Origin: Gemmatimonadota bacterium
GTDB taxonomy: Bacteria; Gemmatimonadota; Gemmatimonadetes; Longimicrobiales; Gaopeijiaceae
Length of the DNA: 64,000 nucleotides
Assembly (NCBI GenBank): GCA_041390105.1
Contig: JAWKQO010000001.1
Location: 622,001-686,000 of the forward strand
Direction of reading: 5' to 3'
A program made the position numbers and the translations under genes. The notes beneath the pieces are model-generated. The model did no database searches and had not been told where the DNA came from. It was given only the letters and a program-made list of their open reading frames with translations. Below, piece by piece: positions 34,204 to 42,280 of this stretch; the first letter of the stretch is position 1; the number at the start of each line of letters is the position of its first letter.

Positions 34204-36646
34204 GCGTTGACGTCGGCTTGCGCCCGGCGAGCAGCGGAACGGCGAGCAGCACGAGCACGCCCAGCAGGGAGAGTGTGGTCAGGAACAGAGGCGCGCGGAG
34301 CGTCGCGGCGGAATAGTACATCTCCACCTCGCTCTGGCCCGCCGGCACCCGCACCGCGCGCAGCGTGTGGTACGCGCGGAGCACCGGGGTCTCGGCTCCG
34401 TCGACACGGGCCCGCCACGCGGGATACCAGTTGTCGGCGACGACGAGCAGGGCCTCGCGATCGGAGCGTACCGCCAGCCGCATGCGGTTCAGGCCGCGCT
34501 CCACCCAACGTACGTCGCCACTCACTGGGCCAGGCGGCAACGCTGGCTCCGGCGCCTCGGCCAACACGACCTGGGTCGCGGGATCGAACTCGGGGGACAA
34601 CATGTAGGGAACCGCCTCTGCGTCGCCGCGCACCACGACGTCACCCACCAGCCGAGCGCGGGGCAGCCCGTTCCAGGGGTAGAGGCCCGTGTAGATGCGG
34701 CCGTCCCCGAGCTGCTGCGCCGCCACCGGGCTCATTCCCTGGGCCGGAGGCTGCCCATACGCGGCCTCCGGCCACAGGAGGTACCCCACGTTCAGCAAGG
34801 CGGTGAGGCGCGGGTTGGCCAGGAGGTTCTCCGGGGGCCCACTTCCTTGCATGCCGATCAGCTCGCGGTAGCGGGCCAGATCGTTGGGGTGGTGGCCCGC
34901 CACCAGCTCCACGCCGTACAACGCGGGTTTGACGTCCTGTGCATCCTGGGTCATGAGAGACAAGAGCCGGGAGGGCTCTGCGTCCGGCAAAGCCTCCAGG
35001 TAGCGCATGTTCGCGTCGGGAGCCTCCCAGCGGCGGACGTCGAAGGTCTGGATGAAGGGATCGTCGGCCCGGAACGCGTCCAGCCCCAGAAGCACCGCCA
35101 GGCCTCCCACCAGGCCGGCCACGGGCAAGCTTCCCGACCTCCAGAAGTGCACGGCACCGGCCGTGCCGGCACTGAGGAAGAACGAGATCCCGAAGCCACG
35201 CACCAGATGGGGGTGGAGCACGGCAAGCGCGGCGCGCGCGCGTTCACCCGCCTGCGGATAGACCACCGACAACCACAACGACTCCAGGATCCCGGCCGCT
35301 GCCAACACAGTGAGCAGGCCGAGGACCGCCGTGAGACCCCAGGCCCAGCGCAAGGCACCGGTCCAGCGCATGTTGGAGCGGTCGAGGAGCGCATCCACGC
35401 CCAGGCCACCCAGCGTGACGGCTGCGAACCCCGTGAGGAAGGCCACCATGTCCGGGGCCCGGAACAGCGAGACGCCGGGGACCACTTCGTAGAAGAGCCG
35501 CCACACCGGTGTGTGCCGCCCCAGACCGTAGAGCACGGCCAGGACCCCGAGCCCTGCCAGGGTCCAGGCCCGCGCGTCGCGCCGCCGACCCAGCAGTCCG
35601 ATGCCCGCCAACAGCAGCACCACGACGCCGAAGTAGAGGTGCCCGAGCTTGATGTCGTTGCGCCCCCAGTAGGTGCCCGCCGCCCACGGCGCGCCATCGC
35701 CGATGCCGTTCCCGACGAACTCCGGCGCCAGGAAGCCCATCACCTCCTCGGGATGCAACGAGTAGCTACTCGAGTAATTGAGGCGCGTCTCCTCCGAGGC
35801 CACCTCGCTGGTGGTGGCGGTCCGACGGGAGAAATCGTTCACGTAGCGCACGGCCGGTAGCAGTTGAATGGCGGCGATCCCCGCCCCCAAGAGCGCTGCC
35901 CCCAGGAACCCCCCGAAGCGAAGGGCGGCCCGAGAGCGCTCACTCGCTTCGGACCGGAGTCGCACCACGGTGCGGGCCACCGCGTAGAGGCCGAGCGCCC
36001 CGAACAGGAAATACGCCATCTGGAAGTGGGTCGTGAGCAAGACCAGCCCGACCGTGGCCGCCTGCGCAGCCATCCAGCGAGCGCCCCCACCGGCGAGCAT
36101 GCGCTCCGTGGTCCAGAATGCGAGCGGCGTGAGGGCCGTCACGAAGATCTTGCCATCGTGCCCCGGGTAGACGAGCGACACCATGAAGGGCGCCATCAGG
36201 TAGGCCAGACCCGCCACGAAAGAACCGGCTGGCCCCCCGCCCAGAGCGCGCACCCAGCCGTACATGAAGACCCCGGCCAGGAACACGTGCAGCACCAGCT
36301 TCCAGCCCAGAGCCCGGTACGGCTCCATCACCAGCAACAGCAGGGACGTCGGATACAGTGAATCACCGCCCGCCAACGAATCCAGGAAGGGCGTTCCCCC
36401 GAGGATCAGGGGATTCCACAGCGGAAAGGTGCCCGAGCGCAACGCCTCGGCGAAGAACTTTCGGGCCGCGTAGCCCAGCGAGAGCGTATCCGTGCCCAAC
36501 AACATGTCGGACGAGAACACGAACTTCCGGAACAGGACCAAGGTGACGAGCGCGTACACGACCGCGGGCAGCCAACGGGGCCACCGCTTATCGTCGGGCG
36601 TGGGCGCGGGCGTGCCCGCCTCGCGTCGCGGGTGTCTACGCGTCAT
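34196..36646 (-). CDS. YfhO-like GT-C membrane glycosyltransferase
   Basis: 816 residues with about 12-13 membrane helices and a soluble C-terminal part. The first loop carries LGTDTLSLGYAARKFFAEAL and WNPLILGGTPFLDSLAGGDS, the Asp-containing GT-C pattern of the YfhO family. The end has VVADNWYPAWRARVDGAETP before a last membrane helix, also typical. Such enzymes use polyprenyl-phosphate sugars to decorate cell-surface polymers or proteins. The neighbouring GT2 genes could provide that donor. Confidence 0.85.
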   Translation of the reverse strand: MTRRHPRREAGTPAPTPDDKRWPRWLPAVVYALVTLVLFRKFVFSSDMLLGTDTLSLGYAARKFFAEALRSGTFPLWNPLILGGTPFLDSLAGGDSLYPTSLLLLVMEPYRALGWKLVLHVFLAGVFMYGWVRALGGGPAGSFVAGLAYLMAPFMVSLVYPGHDGKIFVTALTPLAFWTTERMLAGGGARWMAAQAATVGLVLLTTHFQMAYFLFGALGLYAVARTVVRLRSEASERSRAALRFGGFLGAALLGAGIAAIQLLPAVRYVNDFSRRTATTSEVASEETRLNYSSSYSLHPEEVMGFLAPEFVGNGIGDGAPWAAGTYWGRNDIKLGHLYFGVVVLLLAGIGLLGRRRDARAWTLAGLGVLAVLYGLGRHTPVWRLFYEVVPGVSLFRAPDMVAFLTGFAAVTLGGLGVDALLDRSNMRWTGALRWAWGLTAVLGLLTVLAAAGILESLWLSVVYPQAGERARAALAVLHPHLVRGFGISFFLSAGTAGAVHFWRSGSLPVAGLVGGLAVLLGLDAFRADDPFIQTFDVRRWEAPDANMRYLEALPDAEPSRLLSLMTQDAQDVKPALYGVELVAGHHPNDLARYRELIGMQGSGPPENLLANPRLTALLNVGYLLWPEAAYGQPPAQGMSPVAAQQLGDGRIYTGLYPWNGLPRARLVGDVVVRGDAEAVPYMLSPEFDPATQVVLAEAPEPALPPGPVSGDVRWVERGLNRMRLAVRSDREALLVVADNWYPAWRARVDGAETPVLRAYHTLRAVRVPAGQSEVEMYYSAATLRAPLFLTTLSLLGVLVLLAVPLLAGRKPTSTRD

Positions 36647-36658
36647 CGCTCGAACGCC

Positions 36659-37807
36659 TCAGTGGGGATGCGCTTTGCTCCACTCGTGACCTCGCGCACG
36701 GCGCAACAAGTCCTGGTACACGTCCAGATGGCGCTCTGCCAACCGTCGGTTGCTCCAATGCGATTCCACGCGCTGTCGTCCCCTCGCCCCCAGCTCGCGC
36801 AGGTCCGGACGACGGAGCAGGCCCAGGACCACCCGCGCCAGATCCTCGGGGTCGGCCGGCGCGAACAACCCGCCCACCTCGTCATCCACGATCTCGGGCA
36901 ACCCGCCGACGCGGGACGCCGCGACGGGACGCTCACAGGCCATGCTTTCCAACGCCGCCACGGAGGTCGCCTCCATCAAGGAGGGGAAGACGGCGAGCTC
37001 GGCCGAGCACAGCAGGGACGGCATCTCTTCGTTGGGCTGTCGACCCAGGAAGCGTACCCGATCCGCCACACCCAACTCCTGTGCCAGCTGCTCGAGCCGT
37101 TCGCGCTCGGGCCCGTCGCCGACCAGCAGGGCCTCCACGTCCGCACCGGCCACGATTGTGGGCAGAGCCCGGATGAAGTACTCCACACCGTTCTTGGGAA
37201 AGAGCCTGCGTGGCACCACGATCCGTCTGCGGCTACCCGGCGGAAACGCAGCCTTCACCGGACGGAACAGGTCGGTCTCCACACCGTTGGTAAGGGGCTC
37301 CACGCGCACTCCCGGCGCCAGCGACTCGGCGACCGCCGCGATCTCGCCGCTGGCCGCGAACACATGGTCGGGCGCGGTGACGATGCGTTTGAGGACAGGC
37401 TTCCAGGCAGGCTTCTGGGCGCGCATCAAGAAGTGCGAGGTGTGCAATGTCGCCACCAGCGGCACCTTCCTGCCCCGTCGCGCCAGTGCGCAGGGCGGTA
37501 CGGACTGGAACGCCTGGGCGTGGATGATGTCCGCGCGGTAGGCGAGTCGGCGTGTCACGGGCACCGAGCCCGCGGCGTGCACCATCCACCCGACGGGATT
37601 GCGGGCTGGGAACCAGGTGCGATAGACCTCGATGCCCTCCATGACCTCGTAGGCCGGAGCTTCCGGCAACGAGCGCGAGGTCACGACCGCCACCGAGTGC
37701 CCAGCTCGCACCAGCGCCCGACCGAGGTAGTAGACGTGGCTCTCCAGGCCGCCGACTTCCGGGGGGAAGTAGACGCAGTGCATGACGATGTTCATGGGCC
37801 CAGCCAA
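36659..37807 (-). CDS. Family 4 glycosyltransferase
   Basis: 382 residues, GT-B fold. The N-terminal HCVYFPPEVGGLESHVYYLG and C-terminal EALLVGDGPERERLEQLAQE, FPSLMEATSVAALESMACER and AASRVGGLPEIVDDEVGGLF are GT4 hallmarks, including the E-x7-E type donor site. It probably adds a hexose to a lipid-linked glycan in the cytosol. The start lies inside the end of the wecB gene (16-base overlap). Confidence 0.9.
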   Translation of the reverse strand: MAGPMNIVMHCVYFPPEVGGLESHVYYLGRALVRAGHSVAVVTSRSLPEAPAYEVMEGIEVYRTWFPARNPVGWMVHAAGSVPVTRRLAYRADIIHAQAFQSVPPCALARRGRKVPLVATLHTSHFLMRAQKPAWKPVLKRIVTAPDHVFAASGEIAAVAESLAPGVRVEPLTNGVETDLFRPVKAAFPPGSRRRIVVPRRLFPKNGVEYFIRALPTIVAGADVEALLVGDGPERERLEQLAQELGVADRVRFLGRQPNEEMPSLLCSAELAVFPSLMEATSVAALESMACERPVAASRVGGLPEIVDDEVGGLFAPADPEDLARVVLGLLRRPDLRELGARGRQRVESHWSNRRLAERHLDVYQDLLRRARGHEWSKAHPH

Positions 37808-38955
37808 TCTCCGGTACGCCGGGCGCTCCCCGTCAACGAGGAGACAATGATGTCGGCGATGCGCTCACCGGCTCGGCCGTCGCCATACGGGTTGCTGGAG
37901 GTGCGCCGGTGGCCCGGGCCCCCATCGATCACTCGGGAGACCTCCCGGCGGATCCGGGCCGGGTCGGTCCCCACCAGAACCGCCGCGCCCGCGGCCAGGC
38001 CTTCGGGCCGCTCCGTCACCTCGCGCAGCACCAGCACGGGCGTGCCGAACGTGGGAGCCTCTTCCTGGATGCCCCCGGAATCGGTGAGCACCAGCGTCGC
38101 CCTCTCCAGCACGCGGACGAGATCCACATAGTCCAGCGGATCCGTGAGGTGGATGCGAGGGTGGTCCGACAGCAGCCTACGCGCCGGCTCTTGTACGTTG
38201 GGGTTGGGGTGGACCGGGTACAAGAACTCGACCCCCGTGTGCTGATCCGCCAACTGCCGCAGCACCCGAAAGACACCTTCCAAGGGCGCTCCGAACGACT
38301 CGCGGCGATGGGCGGTCAGCAGCACCAGTGGCCGGCCGGCCGCCAGCAAGCGCTGTACGTCGGGATGGCGGGCTTTGCGGTCCGAGGCGGCCACGTGCTG
38401 GAGCGCATCGACAACCGTGTTGCCGGTCACGTGCACCTGCTCCGGCGCCACGTCTTCCGCCAGCAGGTTGTTTTGTGCACCCGCCGTGGGCGCGAAATAG
38501 AAGTCGGTGACCACGTCGGTCAGGCGCCGGAAGATCTCTTCCGGATAGGGGGCCCACTTGTCGTGGCTCCGTAACCCGGCTTCCACGTGGCCGACACGAA
38601 CGCGCTCGAAGAACGAAACGAGGGCACCGAAGAACACGGTCGCGGTGTCGCCCTGCACGACCAATGCATGGGGGCGAACCTCCTGCACCACCCTGCGCAG
38701 TCCATCGAGGCATCCTGTCGCGACGTCGTAGAGCGTCTGGTCCTGCCGCATCAATTCGAGGTCGAACTGTGGTGCGTACCCGAATACCTCCAGGACCTGA
38801 TCCACCATGGTGGTGTGTTGCCCGGTGAGCGCCACCACGGTCTCCACTTCGCTGCCCCGGGCCTCCAGCGCCTGGATCACCGGGGCCATCTTGATGGCCT
38901 CCGGCCGCGTGCCGACCACGGTCAGGACGCGAGGACGTCCGTCCTGGACGCTCAC
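37792..38955 (-). CDS. wecB: UDP-N-acetylglucosamine 2-epimerase (non-hydrolysing)
   Basis: About 387 residues from GTG 38955, which overlaps the GT2 stop by GTGA. Signatures: LTVVGTRPEAIKMAPVIQAL, VVQGDTATVFFGALVSFFER, HVEAGLRSHDKWAPYPEEI, LLTAHRRESFG and LVLTDSGGIQEEAPTFGTPV. The enzyme converts UDP-GlcNAc to UDP-ManNAc in the cytosol, for surface polysaccharide synthesis. The adjacent glycosyltransferases fit that use. No wecC-type dehydrogenase is visible in the window, so the fate of ManNAc is open. Confidence 0.93.
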   Translation of the reverse strand: MSVQDGRPRVLTVVGTRPEAIKMAPVIQALEARGSEVETVVALTGQHTTMVDQVLEVFGYAPQFDLELMRQDQTLYDVATGCLDGLRRVVQEVRPHALVVQGDTATVFFGALVSFFERVRVGHVEAGLRSHDKWAPYPEEIFRRLTDVVTDFYFAPTAGAQNNLLAEDVAPEQVHVTGNTVVDALQHVAASDRKARHPDVQRLLAAGRPLVLLTAHRRESFGAPLEGVFRVLRQLADQHTGVEFLYPVHPNPNVQEPARRLLSDHPRIHLTDPLDYVDLVRVLERATLVLTDSGGIQEEAPTFGTPVLVLREVTERPEGLAAGAAVLVGTDPARIRREVSRVIDGGPGHRRTSSNPYGDGRAGERIADIIVSSLTGSARRTGDWLGP

Positions 38956-39896
38956 CCGCCTTCGCCTCGCGGAGCCCGTAGGCGTTCCACGTCCCGCTTG
39001 AGGCGCTCCATCTCGGTGGACACCTGGGCGATCATCTCCGAGACCAGCCCGAAGCCCAGCAGCAGGAATCCGACCGTCTCCAACAGGATGACCAGGTAGA
39101 GCAGCGGCCGGAAGCCCTGCCCCACCACGAACCTCCAGTAGAACGCCACCGCCGCCACCACGATCCCGAGCGCGATGAGGACGAGCCCACTGGCGCCGAA
39201 GAGGATCAGCGGCTTGCGCGAGAAGAGCAGCAGGAACCAGACGGAAACCAGATCCAGTAGCCCCACCACCACCCGTAGGGGGCCCCGGTACTTCGACTCG
39301 CCGGCCCGGCGCGGGTGAAGTGTGACGTCGATCTCCGTCACCGAGTAGCCTCGCGCATAGGCCATGACCACGAAGAATCGGTGCCAGTCGTGACGAAGCG
39401 GGATCTCCGTGAGGATCTCGCGCCGGAACGCCTTCATCGAGTTGAGGTCCGAGACGGGCACCTGGAAGATCCAGCGACTGAGCCGGTTGTACACGGAGGA
39501 CACGGCGCGCTTGTCGTAGGCACCGATCTTCCGGCCCGTCACGATATCCCACCCCTCGTCGAGCTTATCGAGGAACCGCGGGATCTCCTCGGGACTGTGC
39601 TGGAGGTCGGCATCGAACAGGACGAGCACCGACCGGTCGGTGTTCTCCGCGGCGGTGACCATCGCCTCGGTCTTGCCGCGATTGGTCCGGTGGCGCAGCA
39701 CGCGCAGGTTGGGCCAGTCCGAGGCCTCCCGCTCCGCCAGCTCGGCCGTGCCGTCCGTGGAGCCGTCATCGACCAGGAGCACCTCGCCATCCAGGTCGTG
39801 GGCGGCGAACGCCGCCTTGAGCTCGCGGATCAGGTCGGGGATGACGGGCGCCTCATTGAAGGCAGGCACCACCACCGCGAAGTCGTGCCGGCGCAC
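38952..39896 (-). CDS. Family 2 glycosyltransferase with C-terminal membrane helices
   Basis: 314 residues. AVVVPAFNEAPVIPDLIREL, VLLVDDGSTDGTAELAERE, LFDADLQHSPEEIP and the KIGAYDKRAVSSVYNRLSRW stretch are GT2 polyprenyl-phosphate transferase motifs. Two membrane helices follow (LILFGASGLVLIALGIVVAA and LLYLVILLETVGFLLLGFGL), giving the ArnC/GtrB-like architecture. A short coiled-coil tail (STEMERLKRDVERLRAPRG) ends it. It likely charges undecaprenyl phosphate with a sugar. It starts eight bases after rpoN ends. Confidence 0.9.
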   Translation of the reverse strand: MRRHDFAVVVPAFNEAPVIPDLIRELKAAFAAHDLDGEVLLVDDGSTDGTAELAEREASDWPNLRVLRHRTNRGKTEAMVTAAENTDRSVLVLFDADLQHSPEEIPRFLDKLDEGWDIVTGRKIGAYDKRAVSSVYNRLSRWIFQVPVSDLNSMKAFRREILTEIPLRHDWHRFFVVMAYARGYSVTEIDVTLHPRRAGESKYRGPLRVVVGLLDLVSVWFLLLFSRKPLILFGASGLVLIALGIVVAAVAFYWRFVVGQGFRPLLYLVILLETVGFLLLGFGLVSEMIAQVSTEMERLKRDVERLRAPRGEGG

Positions 39897-39904
39897 GTGC
39901 CCGC

Positions 39905-41413
39905 TCAGACTCGCTTCCGCATCCGCGCGGGGAGGATCCCGAGCTGGTCGCGGTACTTGGCCACGGTGCGCCGCGCGATCTTCACTCCGTCCGACTTGAG
40001 GAGATTGACGATGGTCTGGTCGGTGAGCGGCTTCTTCGGATCCTCCTCGTCCACCAGCTTCTTGATCTTGGCCTTCACGCCCCGGGCAGAGATGTCCTCT
40101 CCCGTTGCCGTCGACAGCCCGCTGGAGAAGAAGAATTTGAGCGAGTAGACCCCGCGCGGCGTCTGCACGAACTTCTCGTTGGTGACGCGCGACACCGTGG
40201 ATTCGTGCATATCGATGTGCTCGGCGACCTCACGCAGAGTCAGCGGCTTGAGGTGCTGCACGCCCTTGTCGAAGAACGCCCGCTGGCGATCGACAATGTA
40301 GTTCATGACCTTGAGCATCGTCTGACGCCGCTGCTCGATCGCCTGGATCATCCAGTTCGCAGAATTGAGCTTCGAGGAGATGAACTCCTTGTTCTCCCCC
40401 TTGAACTGGTTCTTGTCCCGCGCGACCTCCCTGTACGCTTGCGAAATCCGCAGTCGTGGGAGGTTGGTATCATTCACGAACACCATGTACTCGCCGTCGA
40501 TCTCTTCGACGATGAGATCTGGAATGACATAGTGATCGGGGGCTGCCGAGTACTTGAGGCCCGGCTTGGGATCCAGCTTGGAGATCTCATCCGCGGCATC
40601 CTGCACCTCTCGTGGCGAGATCGACATCGCCTTGGCGATATCCGACCAGCGGTGGTTCAGCAGGTCGTCGAACTGAGTCTCCACGATGCGAGCGGCCAGC
40701 GTGTCTCCCAGACCCAATTGTCGGAGCTGGATCATGATGGATTCTCGCAGATCGCGCGCAGCGACCCCGGGCGGGTCGAAGGCCTGGATGGTCTTCAGCA
40801 CCCGCTCGGCATCCTCGATGGTGTACGGATTGAAGATCTCGTCCAGCAAGGCGAGTTCGTTGCGGTATTCGGTCTCGTCCTCGTCCGCCAGTCCCGCGAT
40901 GCGATCGCGCGAAACGGCGCGAGCTTCGTCCAACCAATCGTTGACGCCGATCACCACCTGGTCCAAAGCGCAGGACAGGGAGCCGTCGTCATCGATGTTG
41001 CCGATGATCTCCTCTCCCATGCGCATATCCCGCTCAGAGAGATCGGAGTGTCGCAGCTGTTCGAAAAGGTGGTCCTGTAGATCCTGGGAAGCGACGGGCG
41101 TGGGCTGGAAGAACTCGCGCTGCTCGTACTGCTGGCGGCGGCCACCCACGTCGAACCCGTCCAGGAGGATCTCCTCCCAGTCCATCTCGTCCTCGTCCTT
41201 CTCCTCCTTCCCTTCCTCATTGACCTCCACGTCTTCTTCGACGTCGGCCTCCTGCATCTCCAGGAAGGGATTCTCAGCCATCTCCTCCTTCAAGTGCTGC
41301 TGCAGGTCGAGCAGGGGCATGTAGAGCAACTCCATCGCCTGGTACAGGCGAGGGTTGATCTTCATCTCCTGCTTCAGCTGCGCGCTCTGGTACAGCTTCG
41401 TATTGAAGGCCAT
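39905..41413 (-). CDS. rpoN: RNA polymerase sigma-54 factor RpoN
   Basis: 502 residues. The N-terminal activator region is glutamine- and leucine-rich (KLYQSAQLKQEMKINPRLYQ, PLLDLQQHLKEEMAENPFLE). Then come a strongly acidic linker at residues about 55-85, the core-binding region, the helix-turn-helix (LREVAEHIDMHESTVSRVTN) and the RpoN box ARRTVAKYR before the C-terminus. It recognises -24/-12 promoters and needs AAA+ activators; none is encoded here. Location right after lptB matches the kdsD-kdsC-lptC-lptA-lptB-rpoN order of gammaproteobacteria. Confidence 0.96.
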   Translation of the reverse strand: MAFNTKLYQSAQLKQEMKINPRLYQAMELLYMPLLDLQQHLKEEMAENPFLEMQEADVEEDVEVNEEGKEEKDEDEMDWEEILLDGFDVGGRRQQYEQREFFQPTPVASQDLQDHLFEQLRHSDLSERDMRMGEEIIGNIDDDGSLSCALDQVVIGVNDWLDEARAVSRDRIAGLADEDETEYRNELALLDEIFNPYTIEDAERVLKTIQAFDPPGVAARDLRESIMIQLRQLGLGDTLAARIVETQFDDLLNHRWSDIAKAMSISPREVQDAADEISKLDPKPGLKYSAAPDHYVIPDLIVEEIDGEYMVFVNDTNLPRLRISQAYREVARDKNQFKGENKEFISSKLNSANWMIQAIEQRRQTMLKVMNYIVDRQRAFFDKGVQHLKPLTLREVAEHIDMHESTVSRVTNEKFVQTPRGVYSLKFFFSSGLSTATGEDISARGVKAKIKKLVDEEDPKKPLTDQTIVNLLKSDGVKIARRTVAKYRDQLGILPARMRKRV

Positions 41414-41437
41414 GGCCTGCCCCGTCGGGCTCCTTTC

Positions 41438-42280
41438 CTAGGGCTTGGAGTAGCGCTGCCGCATGCGCGCCGTCAGCGTCGGACCGAGGTAGATCTCTGC
41501 GACCTCGTCGTTCCAGACGAGCTCCGAGACGGATCCGGACACGCGGATGCGTCCCTCATACATGATGTATGCCCGGTCCACGATCTCAAGGGTCTGCTCA
41601 ACGTTGTGGTCCGAGATGATGACCCCGATATGCCGGGTCTTGAGCTCCCGCACGATCGTCTGGATGTCGTTGACGGCGATCGGGTCGATCCCTGCGAAGG
41701 GCTCGTCCAGGAGCATGAACTTGGGCCTCTGCACCAGCGCCCGGGTGATCTCCAGCCGCCGTCGCTCCCCCCCAGACAACGAATAGGCCTTGGAGTCACG
41801 CAGGTGGGACAAAGAGAGCTCGGCCAGAAGCTCCTCGAGGCGGGCCTTCTGCTCGGCCTTGGGCAGCCGGAGCGTCTCCAGGATGGCCAGGACGTTCTCC
41901 TCGACCGTCAGCTTCCGGAAGACCGAAGGCTCCTGGGCGAGGTACCCGACGCCCTTGCGGGCCCGTTTGTACATGGGGACGTCGGTGAGGTCCTCGTCAT
42001 CGAGGTGGACGCGGCCTTCGTCCGGGGGGATCAGACCCACGATCATGTAGAAGGTGGTCGTCTTGCCGGCGCCGTTGGGACCCAGCAGGCCCACGATTTC
42101 GCCCTGCCCCACCTCGATGGCGACGCCGTCCACCACGCGGCGCTTCCGGTAGACCTTGGTCAGGCCTTCGGCCCACAGACGGCTGCCGGTATCCTTGACC
42201 GTCGCAATGGCCGAGGTGTCCGGACTCGGCTGGTCCCCTCCGGATGGAGGACTCCAGTCGCTGTCGAACCCCTCGCTCAT
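41438..42280 (-). CDS. lptB: LPS export ABC transporter ATP-binding protein LptB
   Basis: About 280 residues from ATG 42280, coupled to the upstream gene by ATGA. Walker A LLGPNGAGKTTTFYMIVGLI, the Q-loop YLAQEPSVFRKLTVEENVLA, signature YSLSGGERRRLEITRALVQR, Walker B FMLLDEPFAGIDP and the switch VIISDHNVEQTLEI are intact. LptB powers extraction of LPS from the inner membrane with LptF/G, which are not in this window. The N-terminus has about 35 extra Pro/Ser-rich residues compared with E. coli LptB. Confidence 0.96.
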   Translation of the reverse strand: MSEGFDSDWSPPSGGDQPSPDTSAIATVKDTGSRLWAEGLTKVYRKRRVVDGVAIEVGQGEIVGLLGPNGAGKTTTFYMIVGLIPPDEGRVHLDDEDLTDVPMYKRARKGVGYLAQEPSVFRKLTVEENVLAILETLRLPKAEQKARLEELLAELSLSHLRDSKAYSLSGGERRRLEITRALVQRPKFMLLDEPFAGIDPIAVNDIQTIVRELKTRHIGVIISDHNVEQTLEIVDRAYIMYEGRIRVSGSVSELVWNDEVAEIYLGPTLTARMRQRYSKP

